Assembly: GCF_002933815.1 (NCBI RefSeq)
Contig: NZ_BEYR01000004.1
Coordinates: 1 to 64,000 of the forward strand
Length of the DNA: 64,000 bases
From: Sphingobacterium sp. HMA12
GTDB lineage: Bacteria; Bacteroidota; Bacteroidia; Sphingobacteriales; Sphingobacteriaceae
Direction of reading: 5' to 3'
A program made the translations under genes and the position numbers. Below the pieces are notes generated by a model. That model searched no databases and was not told the DNA's origin. It saw nothing but the letters and a program-made list of their open reading frames with translations. Below, piece after piece: positions 54,099-62,023 of this stretch; within the stretch, counting starts at the first letter, position 1, and every line of letters starts with the position of its first letter.

Positions 54099-54240
54099 AT
54101 ATGCCTCGGTTATCGACGGAATACCACTCAGGTTAACCTGCCCAAAATTATTACCTCAATTAAATAATTCACTAAAATTAGGTTGATTTTTGCGAATTGG
54201 CAAGTTTTAATCGATGGAGCAAGCATAACAAACAAAAAAA

Positions 54241-54254
54241 TCCCATTAATGGGA
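54241..54254 (-). terminator. Short terminator after the 4,6-dehydratase gene
   Basis: TCCCAT-TA-ATGGGA is a 14-bp palindrome that lies 29 bp past the stop and is followed by T7 on the minus strand. Confidence 0.7.
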
Positions 54255-54282
54255 CTTTTCGTATTTATTCTTTAGCGTCAGG

Positions 54283-56259
54283 TTATGCCTTTTTAATCAG
54301 TGAATAAACGGGAACATCATCACTATACTCCTGTTCAATCCTGTTATCCAAAGCTTCATACTCCGAATTTTGAGATTTAAATTCCGGAACAATGCGTTTC
54401 ATCGCTGCCACCAATTCCATATAATCCGGCAAATGCTGATCCGCATCCACAATCTGCTGGCATACGGCATTGATTCGTTCGGCTTTTAGGGTGAGTTCAT
54501 CGTGTTTTACTTTGGCAATCATAATCTTCGGGTGATGAGTTTTTACCGTATTTTCATTATTAGCCAAAAGCTCTTCATAAATCTTTTCGCCCGGGCGCAG
54601 ACCAACAAGCTTGATGTCGATATCTTCGGGATAGCGGTAACCTTTCAGTTTGATCATTCGTTTGGCCAGATCCATTATTTTAACGGATTTGCCCATATCA
54701 AAGACAAATATCTCACCGCCTTTCCCCATCACACCAGCTTCCTGCACCAGCTGACAAGCCTCAGGGATGGTCATAAAGAAACGCGTAATTTCGGGATGCG
54801 TCAGGGTCAATGGACCACCGCTTGCCATTTGCTTCTCAAAGAGCGGTATGACCGAACCATTTGAACCGAGCACATTACCAAATCGCGTAATGATAAAACT
54901 AGTTTCAGACCTACCGCTACAGCTACTTACATAGATTTCAGCCATTCGTTTGGTTGCCCCCATTACATTGGTTGGATTGACGGCCTTGTCCGTAGAAACC
55001 ATTACCATTTTCTTTGCACCATGCTGCATGCAAAGATCAGCCACATTCTTACTTCCGAGTACATTTGTCTGAATGGATTCGTAAGGATTGGCCTCCATCA
55101 AGGGTACATGTTTGTACGCCGCAGCATGGAAAACAAGATCCGGCTTATACTGTGCAAATATATTTTGCATAAAAGCATAGTTGCGGACATCACCCACAAT
55201 GCAATGCAGATGTTCAGGCTGTGTTGCTTTGATCGACTGTTGGATATCGTACAGCGCAGATTCCGCTTGATCCAATAGGATCAGCTTTTTATAATAACGT
55301 CTTGCAATCTGACGGGCCAGCTCCGAGCCAATGGACCCCGCGGCCCCAGTGACCAGAATCACTTTGCCCTTCATCTCTTCCTCAATCTCAGGGTGATCCA
55401 GCTTAATAGGCTTGCGACCGAGCAAATCCTCAATTTTTAAAGGGCGGATCTCCCGCTTTGCACCGGAGTTGAGTAAGATCCGTGCTGGCGGCATAATTTT
55501 AAGTTCAAGCCCGATATTCTGAAACCAGTCTGAGACATATTCCAAGCGTTCGGGATCATTGTTTTCCACGGCAATGATCACCTGGGTAATTTCGTGTTTG
55601 CTGATATACTCCTTGGTAATTTCAGTAATATCCTTGATTTTCAATCCCGCAAGGCGTTTTCCGATGCGTGATACCTTATCTTCTACAAAGGCGACGACCT
55701 GGTACTTGATCCGGGGATCCTCTTTCAACAGGGAGAAAGACACCAGCCCCGGGCGTGAAGCTCCAAAAATCAGTACATTTTCACCTTTTCGTGCGGGCAG
55801 GAACAGATACTCAAAAATCGTTCGGTATACCACACGTGCCCCGACCATGATCACCATTAAAATACAGGCCTGCATCGTTAATACCCCGTACGAAAGACGC
55901 AGGTAATCGCCCGCTGATGTTCCCTTTTCAAAAATAGCTTTAGCAAGCAGTGTCAACAACATCAAGACGATATAGGCAGACGTGACAGTCTTAAATATTT
56001 TTATGGTATCCCGAATGCCTGTCTGACGCACGATCCCCCTAAAGGTATTATAACACAAAAATAGGACAAAGTACACCGGCAAAACGAGTACAAGTTTCTT
56101 CAACATAAGGGCCACATCAAAGACCCCTCTGAAATTATTGACTACGTAGTTTGAAAACACATAGCTTGCAAATACAAACCACATATCAATCAGCAAAATG
56201 ACCCACCGAGGATTATCCTTCCGCAACCGTTTTCTTAAATCCCATAGAGATCCCATCAT
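54283..56259 (-). CDS. Membrane-bound nucleotide-sugar 4,6-dehydratase (CapD/WbpM-like)
   Basis: I choose ATG 56259 (MMGSLWDLRKRLRKDNPRW), which removes 32 residues with no family match. The 658-aa protein has four membrane helices (about 17-150), a first Rossmann region with GASRPGLVSFSLL (about 165), and a catalytic SDR domain with TGAAGSIGSELARQ (about 308). The catalytic triad region shows STDKAVNPTNVMGATKRMAE, where Met replaces the usual Tyr as in the WbpM/CapD group. It prepares a 6-deoxy-HexNAc, typically from UDP-GlcNAc, for the first sugar of a surface polysaccharide or protein glycan. Confidence 0.92.
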   Translation of the reverse strand: MMGSLWDLRKRLRKDNPRWVILLIDMWFVFASYVFSNYVVNNFRGVFDVALMLKKLVLVLPVYFVLFLCYNTFRGIVRQTGIRDTIKIFKTVTSAYIVLMLLTLLAKAIFEKGTSAGDYLRLSYGVLTMQACILMVIMVGARVVYRTIFEYLFLPARKGENVLIFGASRPGLVSFSLLKEDPRIKYQVVAFVEDKVSRIGKRLAGLKIKDITEITKEYISKHEITQVIIAVENNDPERLEYVSDWFQNIGLELKIMPPARILLNSGAKREIRPLKIEDLLGRKPIKLDHPEIEEEMKGKVILVTGAAGSIGSELARQIARRYYKKLILLDQAESALYDIQQSIKATQPEHLHCIVGDVRNYAFMQNIFAQYKPDLVFHAAAYKHVPLMEANPYESIQTNVLGSKNVADLCMQHGAKKMVMVSTDKAVNPTNVMGATKRMAEIYVSSCSGRSETSFIITRFGNVLGSNGSVIPLFEKQMASGGPLTLTHPEITRFFMTIPEACQLVQEAGVMGKGGEIFVFDMGKSVKIMDLAKRMIKLKGYRYPEDIDIKLVGLRPGEKIYEELLANNENTVKTHHPKIMIAKVKHDELTLKAERINAVCQQIVDADQHLPDYMELVAAMKRIVPEFKSQNSEYEALDNRIEQEYSDDVPVYSLIKKA

Positions 56260-56641
56260 AGCTTTCTTCTCTTTTAGTTTATTTCTATACCGTCGTATCT
56301 TCTTGAAGTCTATACAACGTATATGGCTTATTTCAATTTCATAAAAGATGACCAAGATACTTAAAATTTAACAATTATTTGGTCTTTTTACTTAAAATAT
56401 CAATAACAGCAGGTGCTACATACGTTCTATTCGCATCATCGTGGAGTAAGCAACTATTATACCGAAAATATTACAAACAGCAATAAAAATTAAAAATCCC
56501 CAACACAAGGCCGTTAGAATTTATTGTTATTCAACAAAATCTATTCTTCCTTACATTATCCTTCTTCATAAACGTCAAAACTGGCATATTGTTTGTAAAA
56601 CATCCTGTAAGACAGACAAAACCATACTTGAATCAGCTATT
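56260..56641. other. Divergent intergenic region
   Basis: This AT-rich gap separates the dehydratase gene (minus) from the phosphatase gene (plus) and must hold both promoters. I see no perfect -7 element and no clear operator. Confidence 0.4.
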
Positions 56642-57439
56642 ATGAATTTTTTTACCAATATATTCAACCGTAAAAAGTCGTCATCCGTCCGACCTTTGGC
56701 CCAGCTGGAGTTTTTGGAGGTAGACATGCACAATCACCTTTTGCCCGGTATTGACGACGGAAGCAGTTCAGTAAAAAATTCAATAAGCTATATTCAGGCT
56801 TTACAAAAATTGGGATTGAAGAAATTTATTTGTACCCCGCATATTATGGCCGGCGTACACCCCAATACCAAATCTACAATTGAAGAGGCACAGACTGCCT
56901 TGATCAGTGGTCTGAAAGATATTGGAAACGACACCCCGATTTTTGCAGCAGCCGAGCACATGATTGATGATGGTCTGACCTCCCTTATTCAACAGGATGA
57001 ACTCTGCATTATACCCGGTGGATATGTGCTGATCGAGATGTCTTATCTATCCGAGTCCAAAACACTATTTCATACCATTTTGGATATACAAAAACTTGGC
57101 TACAAACCTATTTTAGCGCATCCCGAACGTTACAATTATTACCATAGCAATTTCAATATTTACAAACAGATTAAGGATGCGGGCTGTTTATTGCAGCTCA
57201 ATCTACTCTCGCTCAGCCGATATTATGGCGTTGATGCGAAAGCAATTGCAATGACTTTATTAAAATCCGGCATGTATGATTTTGTGGGCACAGACCTGCA
57301 TCATGAGCGGCATCTCGAAGCGCTACAGAAAATCGCAGAAAAATATCCGGTGCGCGAGATGTTAAAAACTTCCCCGATCCTGAATCAAAGCCTAGCGGAC
57401 CATTTCAACAACAGTAAATCTCAGGGCATTGCCGGCTAA
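56642..57439 (+). CDS. CpsB/YwqE-type tyrosine-protein phosphatase
   Basis: The 265-aa protein belongs to the PHP superfamily. Metal-binding motifs are visible: DMHNHLLPGIDDGS (about 28-41), CTPHIM (about 61), HPERY (about 161) and GTDLHHERH (about 220). Relatives dephosphorylate the tyrosine kinase that controls polymerisation and export of capsular polysaccharide. No such kinase is in the window. The gene is divergent from the CapD-like gene, which supports a polysaccharide locus. Confidence 0.9.
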   Translation: MNFFTNIFNRKKSSSVRPLAQLEFLEVDMHNHLLPGIDDGSSSVKNSISYIQALQKLGLKKFICTPHIMAGVHPNTKSTIEEAQTALISGLKDIGNDTPIFAAAEHMIDDGLTSLIQQDELCIIPGGYVLIEMSYLSESKTLFHTILDIQKLGYKPILAHPERYNYYHSNFNIYKQIKDAGCLLQLNLLSLSRYYGVDAKAIAMTLLKSGMYDFVGTDLHHERHLEALQKIAEKYPVREMLKTSPILNQSLADHFNNSKSQGIAG

Positions 57440-57857
57440 AAAAATACAGGTTAATGGTGCCATTACAGCGCAAACCTTTGAAATTGACCTTTTTTGACTT
57501 CACTTTCTTCAGCAATGGACGACTTACAAGATCAGTATTTATCCCGCTTAAAAAAAATATAACATTGGCAAGTAACGGGTGGTATAAACATAAAAATGCA
57601 GGTATCCGATGACACCTGTATTTTTATGATTTTCATAGGGGTGTAGGGTATTTGTATTGATACAAAAATACGGCATCAAAGAAGGCGAAAAGTATGAATT
57701 TCGGCCTAAAAAGTATAAAAACAGGAGGCCGGGTATTTCTGTAGCCCTGTAGCCACAGCAATTATTAATTATTCAATAATAAAAGCGTTGTTGCCCTACG
57801 TGGAAGATTGAATTCATTCGGGTGGAGACATGTACCATACGCAACAAAACAGTAGAC
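57440..57857. other. Intergenic region with one terminator
   Basis: A 418-bp gap without a gene. It holds the terminator of the phosphatase gene (57591-57626); the rest shows no feature that I can name. Confidence 0.5.
57591..57626 (+). terminator. Terminator-like hairpin after the phosphatase gene
   Basis: TAAAAATGCAGGT (57591-57603) pairs with 57614-57626 with one G-U pair and a 10-nt loop. The A and T flanks allow it to work in both directions. Confidence 0.65.
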
Positions 57858-58691
57858 TTATTGTTGCCAGGTTTTTCGGTATTCCTTAGGAGTTGTACCA
57901 GTTTCTTTCAAAAAAAACGTGCTAAAGTTGTTTACATTGGTATAGCCCAGTTCCCAGGCAATTTGCTTGATACTGAGCGAAGATTCAGCCAATGATTGTT
58001 TACTCACACGCAACAATTCGCCCGTAATCACTTCTTTTGGCGTAATTCCAAGCACTTCGTTTGTTAAACTGGTCAGTTTTTTACTGCCAATATGGAGCAG
58101 ATCGGCATAATACATCACCCGTTTCTCCTTTTTTACATTTTTTTCTACAAGATCCTGAAAGCGACGTACCAAATCCATGTTATATCCCAACAGCTCACCC
58201 GGTCCTTTTTCTTCCAAATAGATAGCCGCGAGCAAAACCACCTGCTTCACAATATTATGTGCCAGATCACGATAGATAGCCTGGTTATAGTTCTGCTTGG
58301 AGAGTTTGAGCTGCTGTCCGACGAATTCGTAATAAGTCGCGTATTCCTGAGGAACACTGAGTACCTGATAGGTATATTGCCGTCTGTCAAATGATTTAAA
58401 ACTGCGGATGAAGGAAGCATCGATGTCTGTACGCGCAAAAAAATTATCGGAAAAATAGATGATTAAAAAAGCCCGCGCCTCCTCCGGGTCAAACCCTATT
58501 TTAATTCCCCGTGGCACCAGGACGAGACTATATTCATCTACCTCAATCATTTTTTTATCAATCTGAATCCGGCAGCCACCTGCCGACACAAAAAGAACCG
58601 TATAATTGTCCGTTGCCGTTGCATCAGCAATAGCCGAATCCTCCCGCTCTATCCCGATCACACGATGAACTCCAAATTCCATAATTTCCAA
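57858..58691 (-). CDS. AraC family transcriptional regulator
   Basis: The 277-aa protein has an N-terminal cupin-like sensing domain (about 1-150) and a C-terminal AraC DNA-binding domain with two helix-turn-helix units (MYYADLLHIGSKKLTSLTNEVLG and IKQIAWELGYTNVNNFSTFFLKETGTTPKEYRK). It stands between the phosphatase gene and a fimbrillin unit that runs in the same direction, so the fimbrillin genes are one possible target. The ligand is unknown. Confidence 0.92.
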   Translation of the reverse strand: MEIMEFGVHRVIGIEREDSAIADATATDNYTVLFVSAGGCRIQIDKKMIEVDEYSLVLVPRGIKIGFDPEEARAFLIIYFSDNFFARTDIDASFIRSFKSFDRRQYTYQVLSVPQEYATYYEFVGQQLKLSKQNYNQAIYRDLAHNIVKQVVLLAAIYLEEKGPGELLGYNMDLVRRFQDLVEKNVKKEKRVMYYADLLHIGSKKLTSLTNEVLGITPKEVITGELLRVSKQSLAESSLSIKQIAWELGYTNVNNFSTFFLKETGTTPKEYRKTWQQ

Positions 58692-58764
58692 TTATCCGAA
58701 AATAACACCTTAAACAGCAACGTAGGCCAAGCGAATTTAACAAATAATTTGGAACGAAAAAAAA

Positions 58765-58787
58765 CGCCTTCCCAAAAAGGGAAGACG
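58765..58787 (-). terminator. Terminator of the minus-strand fimbrillin unit
   Basis: CGCCTTCCC (58765-58773) and GGGAAGACG (58779-58787) form a 9-bp stem (one G-U on the transcribed strand) with a 5-nt loop, followed by T8 on the minus strand. Confidence 0.9.
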
Positions 58788-58825
58788 TCTCCATTAAATT
58801 TCATTATCCAAATATATTTCAGTCC

Positions 58826-60421
58826 TTAATTTCTCACACAACGTACTTGCACGGCATCACCCGAATTAATTCCACTGATCTGACAGTCCCAACCGATACT
58901 TCCTTTCGTTCCACCCATTTCGAATTTTTTGTATCCGCCACCATTAGCCGTAATTAAATAATAAGCTTTATTATTTTCACCGTTTAACGCATTGGAAGTA
59001 CTATATTGACCTGCAAATAACATAAATAAATACTGGTCCCTTGCCGCCCCAGGATGATTATATACACCATAAAACATTCCCATTTTTCCATCAGCGTTAC
59101 CGCTAAATGTATCTACCCACCTAGCCGCAGCATCGCTCCGACGATTTTCAGCGCTATTTGGGTTTGTCCTTTGAACCAATGCATTAGCCTCCTGCTCAGT
59201 TGGCAATCTCCAAGTATTACCATCTACCAATTTACAAGGGTCACCTGCCGCACCGTTTCTGTCTCTTGAAGGAGTTTGGTAAATCCAAGGATCTTTTGTA
59301 TTGGATGTCGGAATAAATTTCGGCAACACATAATCAGCAAAGAAATAATCGCCGGCTGCATTATTCGCTTCTGCAAAGCCATACTTGCCCGTACTTGGAT
59401 TATAGACTAAATTTCCAAGCCCCCAAGTACTACCACCAATATTTACGTCAATTGGTTTCTTCAATGTAATATCCAACTGATATTTTACGCCCGGTTTAAG
59501 ATTCCAGCCCGCCTTTGTCAAGTTCTTTGCAGCACTTCCGGCGATCGAAACACCAGACAGTACAATTGTACCATTTGCTGTAGCAGCCGTTGTGATAAAA
59601 GTAGAATCCGAATTGATTACTTTTCCGGTTGTATTTTTAAGATTGAACGCTACTGGATTTGCAGCCCCAGTGAAGGTTAATGCACCATTTGTAAGCGCCA
59701 CATCAACAGCTGCATTGGAAGGAGCAATAGTTGCGCCTGCAATACTGCTTACGGAACCCAACTGGGAGGCATCAAATTTCAATGTCACCTGTGTAAATAA
59801 ATGCGCCAAATCAGCATTCAATAGATTCTGTCCATCTTTAACCTCAAATGGCACCTGACCTAACATCAAGTCCTTATCAGCAGTTAGACCAGCGAAATTC
59901 ACGGTACTCAGCTTCGCGCCAGCAGCAATGGAAGGCAATGTCTTGTTGGTACCAGATGCATAAATTACGAAAGTATATTTTCCTTTGTCGATCGCAAAAT
60001 CCTGTGCGCTGTTTCCTTGCGTAAACGTTTTTGTTTCCTTATAGTCACCCGCTGCATCAAAAATTGCCACATAATACACAGTCCCCTGTTTCAATTTTTT
60101 CTGATCAGTGCCTGTCGAAACGGTAGCCGCACGGTTAGATGCTTTTAAACTCGGAGCCGCTGCTGTTTCCGCGGTCAACGTCGCCACCAATGTATATTGA
60201 TTGTCAAACGGGATTTCTACTGTTTGTGTTGCCGAAGCATAAGAACGGCCAACTGAAGCCGCTTTTACCGGACCTTCTGGCGCAAATGCCTGTCCTATAT
60301 TTAAACGTACGGTTGGTCCATCTGGAATGGCTACGTTATTATTATCTTTACTACAAGATGAGATAAAGATTACGCATGCCAAGAGAGAAGTTAACCCGAA
60401 TTTTGTTGTAAACTTGTTCAT
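58826..60421 (-). CDS. Fimbrillin-like lipoprotein with C-terminal FISUMP-type domain
   Basis: I choose ATG 60421 (MNKFTTKFGLTSLLACVIFISSC, lipobox Cys23) over 60469. The 531-aa protein has two beta-sandwich regions (about 30-340) in the manner of Mfa/FimA-type fimbrillins. The C-terminal part (about 350-531) reads like the FISUMP/major paralogous domain: FADYVLPKF, GDPCKLVDGNTWRLPTEQEANALV, and the last residues VQVRCVRN. It ends the same way as the plus-strand paralogue encoded at 62024. It is probably a surface or stalk protein of type V pili or a related adhesin. It lies 41 bp downstream of a 61-aa peptide gene. Confidence 0.75.
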   Translation of the reverse strand: MNKFTTKFGLTSLLACVIFISSCSKDNNNVAIPDGPTVRLNIGQAFAPEGPVKAASVGRSYASATQTVEIPFDNQYTLVATLTAETAAAPSLKASNRAATVSTGTDQKKLKQGTVYYVAIFDAAGDYKETKTFTQGNSAQDFAIDKGKYTFVIYASGTNKTLPSIAAGAKLSTVNFAGLTADKDLMLGQVPFEVKDGQNLLNADLAHLFTQVTLKFDASQLGSVSSIAGATIAPSNAAVDVALTNGALTFTGAANPVAFNLKNTTGKVINSDSTFITTAATANGTIVLSGVSIAGSAAKNLTKAGWNLKPGVKYQLDITLKKPIDVNIGGSTWGLGNLVYNPSTGKYGFAEANNAAGDYFFADYVLPKFIPTSNTKDPWIYQTPSRDRNGAAGDPCKLVDGNTWRLPTEQEANALVQRTNPNSAENRRSDAAARWVDTFSGNADGKMGMFYGVYNHPGAARDQYLFMLFAGQYSTSNALNGENNKAYYLITANGGGYKKFEMGGTKGSIGWDCQISGINSGDAVQVRCVRN

Positions 60422-60462
60422 AAAATAATTGTTTATATCACTAAATAATGAGATCCCCGTTT

Positions 60463-60648
60463 TTACCAATCTAAATCCTGACTTTGCGTCTCAGTCTGCC
60501 AAGATTCTGTCATTGAACCATTTACAGAACCCTGTGTTGAACCAGCCGCAACACTGTATTCCAATTCTACATGTAACGCATTCATACGCGGAGCTTCATA
60601 AGGAAGACGGCCATTTTGGTTAGCCAAATTTTTTGTGTTCGTTTTCAT
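60463..60648 (-). CDS. Small AAGS-motif peptide 1
   Basis: The 61-aa product MKTNTKNLANQNGRLPYEAP... has no signal peptide, no Cys and no membrane segment. It shares with the 55-aa peptide encoded at 61818 an ungapped 34-residue pattern: Y-x-A-P, then ELE, x2, (V/I)AAGS, and a Trp 13 residues after AAGS. Here Y is residue 17 and AAGS is 34-37. It precedes a fimbrillin lipoprotein gene in the same direction by 41 bp. A hairpin TGTGTA/TACACA (60686-60702) lies 38 bp upstream. Its function is unknown; it is clearly a coding gene because the pattern recurs at a second locus. Confidence 0.75.
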   Translation of the reverse strand: MKTNTKNLANQNGRLPYEAPRMNALHVELEYSVAAGSTQGSVNGSMTESWQTETQSQDLDW

Positions 60649-61817
60649 TTCTTATATTTTTAAATGTTCTAAAGCAATTTATGTTTGTGTAATTTGTACA
60701 CACTATAAAAAAAATACTATCTAATTAATAACAAGATCTTTAGAATAGAATAATATGACACTTCCAAATCAGAAGGTGCACGAAAGTAGATAATATTTGA
60801 AAGGGGCCAAAGAAATTCGGGCGATGTTTATTTTCCTGTAGCTAAAGCACTACAAACCGACTTAAAATGAGTTATTTGCATGACATTTCCATGAGAATTA
60901 AAGTCAAATTTGCGGAAACTTGGCTAAGAAAAAGAGTTGGGTGTATTTAGAGCGGCTTAAAAGGAGAGGTATACCTATGAACCTGAATCGGGAATCAAAA
61001 ATTCATTGATTGCTTAAACACTTTAATTATTATGAAAACAAAAACACAAAACAACAATAAAAAACAAAAAGCCTAAATCGATATATATTTTTCTAAAACA
61101 ACAAACATATAGCACTATTACCGTTTGTCAATAAAGATGCAATGCGTTATAATGGCAAATATTTTATTTCAAATAGAAGTGAGTATTATTAAGAAATTGA
61201 TTATCGATATTAAAAATACCAAACAGAATTTAAAAATAAAACAGACTATAACTTATACTTGGTCGAATGCACCATAAAGGAACTACCTGTTCAAACATCT
61301 TAATTATAAAACAAAAATTTACCGGAAAAAAATTATTCAAGTTTAAAACAAAAGGGAAACAACTTTGTTCAAGCAGAGTATTACAGTCATATAATGCGGT
61401 AAAAAAGTATTTAAAAACACTTCAATTTTACATTAAAAGACAGTTATAGCAAAAAAGGCAAACAATAAAGTCATGAAAAGGAAACATGTTTAAATATCAA
61501 GTGAATTTTATGTTACAAAATAATTTACAATTTTTTTTTGCACAAGTTGATATTTAGTCGTAATATTACAATCCGAAAACATATTATGTTTTAGCCAAAC
61601 TAGAAAAAAGTAGTAGACATATATAAATTTATAACAGCACTAATAGGAATATTATATCAAAATTGACGCAGCGATAACCACAATACTTGTCTGTACGCAG
61701 AGACAAGCTGCTTATCAAAACGTTAATTTTTAAATTTTTAACAATGAAGCATTAAATTGTCCATTAAATTTTAAACCCCATGCTAGTAATAGCATGGATT
61801 ATCCAAATAATATTATC
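60649..61817. promoter_or_regulatory. Long divergent intergenic region between the two peptide-fimbrillin units
   Basis: A very AT-rich stretch of 1169 bp that must hold both divergent promoters. Visible items: hairpin 60686-60702; a small open frame at 60977-61009 (MNLNRESKIH) preceded by AAGGAG; a 14-codon frame at 61032-61076 whose product starts MKTKTQNNNKK, similar to the start of peptide 1; and leader hairpins 61686-61707 and 61778-61797. A 60-codon frame at 61267-61449 is Lys/AT-rich and unconvincing. Confidence 0.5.
61686..61797 (+). promoter_or_regulatory. Structured leader of peptide 2
   Basis: Two hairpins precede the peptide 2 start. The first is CTTGTCT/AGACAAG (61686-61707, 8-nt loop), with an outer GCAGC/GCTGC pairing possible (61668-61672 with 61707-61711). 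The second is a perfect 8-bp stem CCATGCTA/TAGCATGG closed by a GTAA (GNRA-type) tetraloop (61778-61797), ending 20 nt before the ATG. They may stabilise or regulate the mRNA. Confidence 0.5.
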
Positions 61818-61985
61818 ATGAATAAGAACGCAAAAAAAATGTACGTTGCTCCGTCCATTGAGGAGAACGTAATTGAGCTTGAGCAAGGCATTGCTGCAGG
61901 TTCACAAGCTCAACCAGGCGCGACTCCACAATCGAGTGGCTGGGGAGCTGGAGCAGATGAAACCAATAACGGTGAAGGATCTTAG
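61818..61985 (+). CDS. Small AAGS-motif peptide 2
   Basis: The 55-aa product MNKNAKKMYVAPSIEENVIE... starts at ATG 61818 (an upstream in-frame ATG at 61794 would fall inside the tetraloop hairpin). Y is residue 9, AAGS is 26-29 and Trp is 42, exactly the spacing of peptide 1. The C-terminal part is Gly/Ser/Asn-rich and acidic, without Cys. No signal peptide is present. It precedes the plus-strand fimbrillin lipoprotein gene by 38 bp. I do not recognise a named family. Confidence 0.75.
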   Translation: MNKNAKKMYVAPSIEENVIELEQGIAAGSQAQPGATPQSSGWGAGADETNNGEGS

Positions 61986-62023
61986 GAAGTATTGTAATTA
62001 TTAACAAAACAGAAAAGCACAAA

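Noticed and set aside
50659..57439. A complete capsule or O-antigen locus.
   Set aside because: Only sugar-nucleotide enzymes and a phosphatase are present; no glycosyltransferase, Wzx, Wzy, Wza or Wzc gene is seen.
61267..61449. A 60-codon plus-strand frame in the divergent fimbrillin region.
   Set aside because: Lys-rich composition follows the AT content, with no motif shared with the two AAGS peptides.
60463..61985. A ribosomally made, modified peptide (RiPP) or bacteriocin cluster around the AAGS peptides.
   Set aside because: No maturation enzyme, peptidase-type ABC exporter or immunity gene lies within the window, so this stays only a possibility in the finding.
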